A stretch of 27,221 nt of DNA from a virus: positions 1 to 27,221 of IMG/VR virus record IMGVR_UViG_3300023179_000430; one strand, given 5' to 3'. A program made the translations under genes and the position numbers. The notes beneath the pieces were generated by a model, which had not been told where the DNA came from, did no database searches, and saw only the letters and a list, made by a program, of their open reading frames with translations. Positions 23,558 through 27,221 of the stretch are shown in pieces; position 1 is the first letter of the stretch; each line of letters starts with the position of its first letter.

Positions 23558-25552
23558 TTATCCTCCGAACAACACGTTATAACCAAATATCTTAGATCTT
23601 GTTATCAACGGCGATCCACTTGATTCTACTGATCCTGGTATTTGCAACGTCGTTCCTGTCCAAGTTCCAAAACCTCCTACAGCACCTGCATTATTATACA
23701 ATACCTGTTGATTAGTCCCACCAATTGGCCCAGTAGGTCCAATAACACCCTGAGGGCCTTGTGGTCCTGTTGGTCCGGTATTTCCTTGTGGTCCTGTTGG
23801 TCCGGTATTTCCTTGTGGTCCCTGGGGACCTTGTGGTCCCTGAGGTCCTTGTGGTCCCTGAGGTCCTTGTGGTCCCGTGGCCCCTGTTACTGATGCTCCG
23901 CTTGGTCCCTGGGGACCTTGTGGACCTATAACTGTGCTTGGTTGACTTGCAGGATCTAGTGTATTCTGTATAGTTATCAATCCAGAAGTTGTAACACCTA
24001 GAGCGAAATCACCAATATAAATTGTTGTTGTACTTACATAAAGACTCTTCCAGCGCTTTGTGTCACTCCCCAAATTATATGTAATATCTGTACCAGGCAA
24101 TAGGTCCCCATTTACAGTGGCCGTATTAGCAGAAGTTATTGAGATTAAACTAGTAAACCCAGTTTGCCCAGGAGCAGTTTGATAGGGTATTTGCCCTGCA
24201 GTCCCAGCATAGAGGTTATTGGCCTGCGATAGAGTTATACTTTGAATATCTACCCAATAATTGCTAGTACCATCGTTGATGTATTCATATAAGCGATTAT
24301 TTGTAGTATTATACCACTTATCACCGGGTACAGGATTAGCATGTGGCACAGTACTGGCTGTAAATGTTATACCAGTAGCAGGCAATGCAGACCATGTTGC
24401 TGTGGTGCCGTTTGTGGTTAGAAATGTTCCGCTGTTTCCTGTTTGGCTGGGCAGTGCATTTACTGTGGCCCAGGTAGCTGTGGTACCGTTTGTGGTAAGA
24501 TATTGACCATTATGACCTGCCTGATCGGGCAAAGCAATTATTGTAATACTATCGCCTAAGGCCACAGTTGTGCTATTAATAGTTACGCTGGCATTTGCAA
24601 GTTGACTGTTGGCTATGGTCGCGGTCCAATAAGGAGTTGTTCCATTACTAGATAGTATAGACCCATTAGCACCTATGCTCAAAAATGTACTGGCATTTTC
24701 ACCGCTTTGATACACTAAACTACCTGCTGCTCCACCTACTAGGTTAGTGGCAGTGTTGGCTATCATTTCTTGATAGATATTGGCCAGATATCTAATTTGG
24801 TAGACAGCACCTGCTAGAGGCAGTTCTGTGAGTGTAATTGTAGATCCAGACACTGTATAATCCGTAAATGGAACCTGCATTACACCATTTTCATATACCA
24901 GTATGTTTTCTTCGTTATAGCCTGTTTCAATGGTATAGCTTGCTGTAATACCTGTGGCTGTAAAGATTGTTGTAGAATATGTTTTGGATTCTAGGCCTAA
25001 AATTGCCCCTAGATCTTGAGGTATCCATAAACTTGCTGTTTGACTATAGGCCAATACCTTGCCACCAGATACTGCATAATTTGCGGTGTTTACGTCGGTA
25101 AGATCATTGAGGCTAGCTACTAATGTTCCTGTACTCACAGGATGTCCATTTACAAAAATGTTCGTAGCTGTAATTGTACTTAAGTTTAGGTTAGATGTAA
25201 AAGAAGGTGCAGAGCTACCATTACTAATCAAAACCTGCCCAGAATATCCTCCAACGAAGGCTGTTTGAGAACCAGAACTTTGATATAAAATTTGACCAGC
25301 TGATCCACCAGACACACTAGTAGAAGTGCTAGCAATGTTACCACCCCAGCTGGCATTGCCATACGAATCGATAGTTAGTATTTGTCCAGAAGAACCTGCG
25401 GTTCTAGGTAAAGTCCAAACTCCGGCAATTTTAACTTTACCTGTACCATTAGGATTTAAGGCAAGATCGGTATTAGGTGTTGTAATGTTGATACTATTGC
25501 CATCAAGCTGGATATTATCAACATTTAAAAGTTTTTGCTTTTTATATGGCAT
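23558..25552 (-). CDS. Tail fibre-like protein with short collagen stalk, no S74 domain (664 aa)
   Basis: The N-terminal part ('[20 protein letters not shown]', '[12 protein letters not shown]', '[16 protein letters not shown]') is a form I recognise in marine T4-like phage fibre proteins. It is followed by repeated 'GQ(I/V)L(Y/I)...' units and a near-perfect internal pair, '[14 protein letters not shown]' and '[14 protein letters not shown]'. A '[20 protein letters not shown]' segment leads to the fibre module '[20 protein letters not shown]', then about 68 residues of collagen repeat (about 543-610). It ends soon after '[17 protein letters not shown]', at '[12 protein letters not shown]'. 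The homologous point in the next gene continues to a distal domain and S74 chaperone, so this protein either lacks a distal tip or pairs with another chain. It is the first gene after a gap with a promoter-like octamer. Confidence 0.85.
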   Translation of the reverse strand: MPYKKQKLLNVDNIQLDGNSINITTPNTDLALNPNGTGKVKIAGVWTLPRTAGSSGQILTIDSYGNASWGGNIASTSTSVSGGSAGQILYQSSGSQTAFVGGYSGQVLISNGSSAPSFTSNLNLSTITATNIFVNGHPVSTGTLVASLNDLTDVNTANYAVSGGKVLAYSQTASLWIPQDLGAILGLESKTYSTTIFTATGITASYTIETGYNEENILVYENGVMQVPFTDYTVSGSTITLTELPLAGAVYQIRYLANIYQEMIANTATNLVGGAAGSLVYQSGENASTFLSIGANGSILSSNGTTPYWTATIANSQLANASVTINSTTVALGDSITIIALPDQAGHNGQYLTTNGTTATWATVNALPSQTGNSGTFLTTNGTTATWSALPATGITFTASTVPHANPVPGDKWYNTTNNRLYEYINDGTSNYWVDIQSITLSQANNLYAGTAGQIPYQTAPGQTGFTSLISITSANTATVNGDLLPGTDITYNLGSDTKRWKSLYVSTTTIYIGDFALGVTTSGLITIQNTLDPASQPSTVIGPQGPQGPSGASVTGATGPQGPQGPQGPQGPQGPQGPQGNTGPTGPQGNTGPTGPQGPQGVIGPTGPIGGTNQQVLYNNAGAVGGFGTWTGTTLQIPGSVESSGSPLITRSKIFGYNVLFGG
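23561..23566 (-). promoter_or_regulatory. Shine-Dalgarno site (GGAGGA) within the last codons of the 664-aa gene
   Basis: The minus strand reads GGAGGATAAAATG: the ribosome site overlaps the final Gly codons and directly precedes the TAA stop. It fixes the 864-aa fibre start at 23556 rather than at the in-frame upstream start 23586. Confidence 0.7.
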
Positions 25553-25572
25553 TGTGAGTTCTCAAGATAATA

Positions 25573-25580
25573 ATATTTAA
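25573..25580 (-). promoter_or_regulatory. T4-late-type promoter element (TTAAATAT)
   Basis: Minus-strand TTAAATAT in the 77-base gap 25553-25629, ending 20 bases before the ATG at 25552. Same core and spacing as the other three octamers. Confidence 0.55.
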
Positions 25581-25590
25581 CTAAAATTAT

Positions 25591-25617
25591 AGTTGTTTCT
25601 TATTACCAAAAACAACT
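25591..25617 (-). terminator. Possible terminator hairpin after the right-edge fibre gene
   Basis: The minus strand reads AGTTGTTT, an 11-base loop, then AAACAACT: a perfect 8-bp stem, followed by ATAATTTTAG. It sits 13 bases past the stop of the upstream gene and just before the promoter-like octamer. The stem is AT-rich and the T-run short, so termination would be weak; it may instead be an RNA-end stabiliser. Confidence 0.4.
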
Positions 25618-25629
25618 GGAATCTCCTAA

Positions 25630-27221
25630 TCATACCACCACTGTCCAGACATGGTTAATATAGACCATTAGATGTTGTTGTCCATCGCCCCCAGCATTCC
25701 ATCCTAAACCATCACAAATGGCCACTGTGCCTGTAGCAGTAGATATAGCAGGAGTTGATGATGTAACTGGTAAAGTCATTAGACCAGGTAATTTGAGTAT
25801 ACCATCTGAACCAAACAGCCAACGATTCCCATAGTTTAGATCATCTGGTATTGTGTCGTTGGTACCAATAATCATGTCACCATTAGGACTGGTTCTTATA
25901 TACTGTTGATCATTACCAAGGAAGATGCTTGTAGTGCTCAATGCGCCGCTACTTAAATGCAGATGATTGCCTTCATTTATAGTGGGATATATGACCAAAC
26001 GTTGATTTTCATGTGATCCCCCTGCCGGAGTAATAATCACAGCAGATCCTACACCTGTAGGGCTATTACCTTCAGTGATAATACTACCCTGAGGTAACGA
26101 CATAGTTCCAGTGGTGTAAAAAGTCCAGGTATTAAAATTATCTACCCCAATCACTGCTGTCCCATCGCGGCTAAGTTTAAAGTATTTTACATCATCGCCC
26201 ACATATAGATCGTAGGCACTATTATTTGTAGTATCAAAGTGTAGATGTTCTGGTACATCACCTCCTCTAATCCTAAAATATTGACTGGTACTAACAAAGT
26301 CTGTACCTGGGCTGAGACCTAATTCATAGCCGGTACCCACAACCACATTAGTGGAAAATGTAACATCTGCTGTTGAAGTTGGTCCCTGTGGTCCTTCTGG
26401 TCCCTGTGGTCCTTCTGGTCCCTGTGGTCCTTCTGGGCCTTGTGGTCCTTCTGGGCCTTGTGGTCCCTGTGGTCCTTCTGGGCCTGTAGATCCTTGTGGT
26501 CCTTGTGGTCCTGGATCTCCCTGTGGTCCCTGTGGTCCTTCTGGTCCCTGTGGTCCTGGATCTCCCTGTGGTCCCTGTGGTCCTTCTGGTCCCTGTGGTC
26601 CTGGATCTCCCTGTGGTCCCTGTGGTCCTTCTGGGCCTTGTGGTCCTTCTGGGCCTTGTGGTCCTTCTGGGCCTTGTGGTCCTGGATCTCCCTGTGGTCC
26701 CTGTGGTCCTTCTGGGCCTTGTGGTCCTGGATCTCCCTGTGGTCCCTGTGGTCCACCGCTGGGTCCTGTGGGTCCAGTTAAACCGATTGGTCCGCTGGGT
26801 CCCTGTGGTCCTTCTGGTCCCTGTGGTCCTGCAACTCCGCTGGGTCCCTGTGGTCCTTCTGGTCCCTGTGGTCCTGCAACTCCGCTGGGTCCTTGTGGTC
26901 CTGCAACTCCGCTGGGTCCTTGTGGTCCTTCTGGTCCCTGTGGTCCTGCAACTCCGCTGGGTCCTTGTGGACCAACTGAACCTTGTGGTCCTGCAACTCC
27001 GCTGGGTCCTTGTGGACCAACTGAACCTTGTGGTCCTGCAACTCCGCTGGGTCCCTGAGGTCCAGTTGCTCCTTGTGGTCCCTGGGGTCCCTGGGGTCCC
27101 GCTACATTACTAACGCCACTAGGACCCTGGGGACCTTGCGGTCCTGTTACTCCCTGTGGTCCTGTAGCCCCCGAAGTCCCTTGAAGTCCACCATATGTTA
27201 ATGAATTCCATGCTGTAGACC
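25630..27221 (-). CDS. Collagen-like tail fibre protein, C-terminal 530 residues (5' end beyond window)
   Basis: The frame is open from the right edge to the stop at 25630. The GTG at 26346 is not a convincing start, because the same frame runs on upstream through an unbroken Gly-x-y stalk. At the edge the reading is '[20 protein letters not shown]', so the true start lies outside. The stalk covers roughly 26370-27170 (about 260 residues) and is built from 15-residue superrepeats rich in [12 protein letters not shown] and GVA triplets. The distal 250 residues are beta-rich ('[20 protein letters not shown]', '[16 protein letters not shown]', '[20 protein letters not shown]', '[20 protein letters not shown]'). 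This resembles fibre tips of marine myoviruses with 'W.F..dG.l.lP' strands. There is no S74 chaperone. It ends before a hairpin and a promoter-bearing gap. Confidence 0.85.
   Translation of the reverse strand, partial: STAWNSLTYGGLQGTSGATGPQGVTGPQGPQGPSGVSNVAGPQGPQGPQGATGPQGPSGVAGPQGSVGPQGPSGVAGPQGSVGPQGPSGVAGPQGPEGPQGPSGVAGPQGPSGVAGPQGPEGPQGPSGVAGPQGPEGPQGPSGPIGLTGPTGPSGGPQGPQGDPGPQGPEGPQGPQGDPGPQGPEGPQGPEGPQGPEGPQGPQGDPGPQGPEGPQGPQGDPGPQGPEGPQGPQGDPGPQGPQGSTGPEGPQGPQGPEGPQGPEGPQGPEGPQGPEGPQGPTSTADVTFSTNVVVGTGYELGLSPGTDFVSTSQYFRIRGGDVPEHLHFDTTNNSAYDLYVGDDVKYFKLSRDGTAVIGVDNFNTWTFYTTGTMSLPQGSIITEGNSPTGVGSAVIITPAGGSHENQRLVIYPTINEGNHLHLSSGALSTTSIFLGNDQQYIRTSPNGDMIIGTNDTIPDDLNYGNRWLFGSDGILKLPGLMTLPVTSSTPAISTATGTVAICDGLGWNAGGDGQQHLMVYINHVWTVVV
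26380..27060 (-). repeat. Collagen minisatellite with 45-bp superperiod
   Basis: In the left array the landmark GGATCTCC recurs at 26513, 26558, 26603, 26684 and 26729 (steps 45, 45, 81, 45). In the right array GCAACTCC recurs at 26831, 26876, 26903, 26948, 26993 and 27038 (steps 45, 27, 45, 45, 45). Steps differ only by multiples of 18 bp, i.e. two Gly-x-y triplets. Confidence 0.85.

Noticed and set aside
23557-23586. In-frame upstream start for the 864-aa fibre
   Set aside because: ATG 23556 has a near-perfect GGAGGA site and follows the previous stop directly; the extra ten residues ([10 protein letters not shown]) do not look like a fibre start.
23700-23900. CRISPR-like regular repeats in the collagen regions
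   Set aside because: Repeats are 9-bp codon multiples inside open reading frames with no spacers; they are collagen triplets.
26319-26756. Minus-strand frame rich in Asp-His-Arg-Lys repeats
   Set aside because: A +1 shadow of the collagen-like coding frame, which is the continuous one and joins a sensible C-terminal domain.
26351-27058. Long plus-strand reading frame of Gly-Pro-Cys/Ser repeats (235 codons)
   Set aside because: It is the antisense image of the minus-strand collagen repeat: reverse-complemented Gly-Pro-Gln codons read as Cys-Gly-Pro. No ribosome site or promoter, and all other genes are on the minus strand.
1-27221. tRNA genes, integrase, attachment sites, IS elements
   Set aside because: None seen: gaps are too short for tRNAs and no transposase or recombinase motif appears in any frame with coding character.

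Overview
The window looks like part of the tail-fibre/adhesin region of a large T4-like tailed phage, most like the marine myoviruses that infect picocyanobacteria or other marine bacteria. The reasons are: fibre genes packed head to tail on one strand; long collagen-like Gly-Pro-x stalks; two C-terminal S74-type intramolecular chaperone domains; small virion proteins of kinds I recognise from cyanophage-like genomes; phage-borne 2-oxoglutarate/Fe(II) oxygenases; and a T4-late-promoter-like octamer before every gene that follows a real gap. No hallmark gene (capsid, terminase, polymerase) is present, so host and genus cannot be fixed. I identified 18 genes, all on the minus strand; reading order is therefore from 27221 down to 1. 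No RNA gene, IS element, CRISPR array or integrase was seen, and no gene-free stretch exceeds about 100 bases.

Reading in the direction of transcription: (1) a collagen-like fibre gene cut by the right edge (25630-27221); (2) two large collagen fibres (23558-25552 and 20962-23556), the second ending in an S74 chaperone; (3) three tandem paralogues of about 360-390 aa with propeller-like repeats (17594-20962); (4) two small unassigned genes (16086-17610), one mainly helical and one with a DUF4376-like C-terminal half; (5) a five-gene island that does not look structural (11500-16086): a U32-like Fe-S/methyltransferase fusion, a 2OG-Fe(II) oxygenase, a DUF6065-like protein, a second 2OG-Fe(II) oxygenase and a DUF401-like membrane protein; (6) a second fibre block (316-11449): a collagen/S74 fibre, a LamG-type lectin, a short Gly-rich protein, a collagen fibre, and two giant three-repeat Gly-rich proteins with a small cyanophage-type gene between them; (7) the start of a small virion protein running off the left edge.

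The fibre genes appear to be built from interchangeable modules: a shared N-terminal 'TTAQRPSxPxxGxxRYNS' segment, collagen cassettes, a '[15 protein letters not shown]' module, a beta insert between collagen stalks, poly-Gly domains and S74 chaperones. DNA-level identity between copies (a 78-bp identical tract, a 191-bp tract with about 4 mismatches, a 117/108-bp tandem duplication, and 45-bp superperiod minisatellites) indicates recent recombination. Most junctions are TAATG overlaps or gaps of a few bases with a Shine-Dalgarno sequence inside the upstream gene. The set therefore reads as four or more late transcription units, started at about 25.58, 11.47, 7.55 and 0.30 kb, plus whatever promoter lies beyond the right edge.
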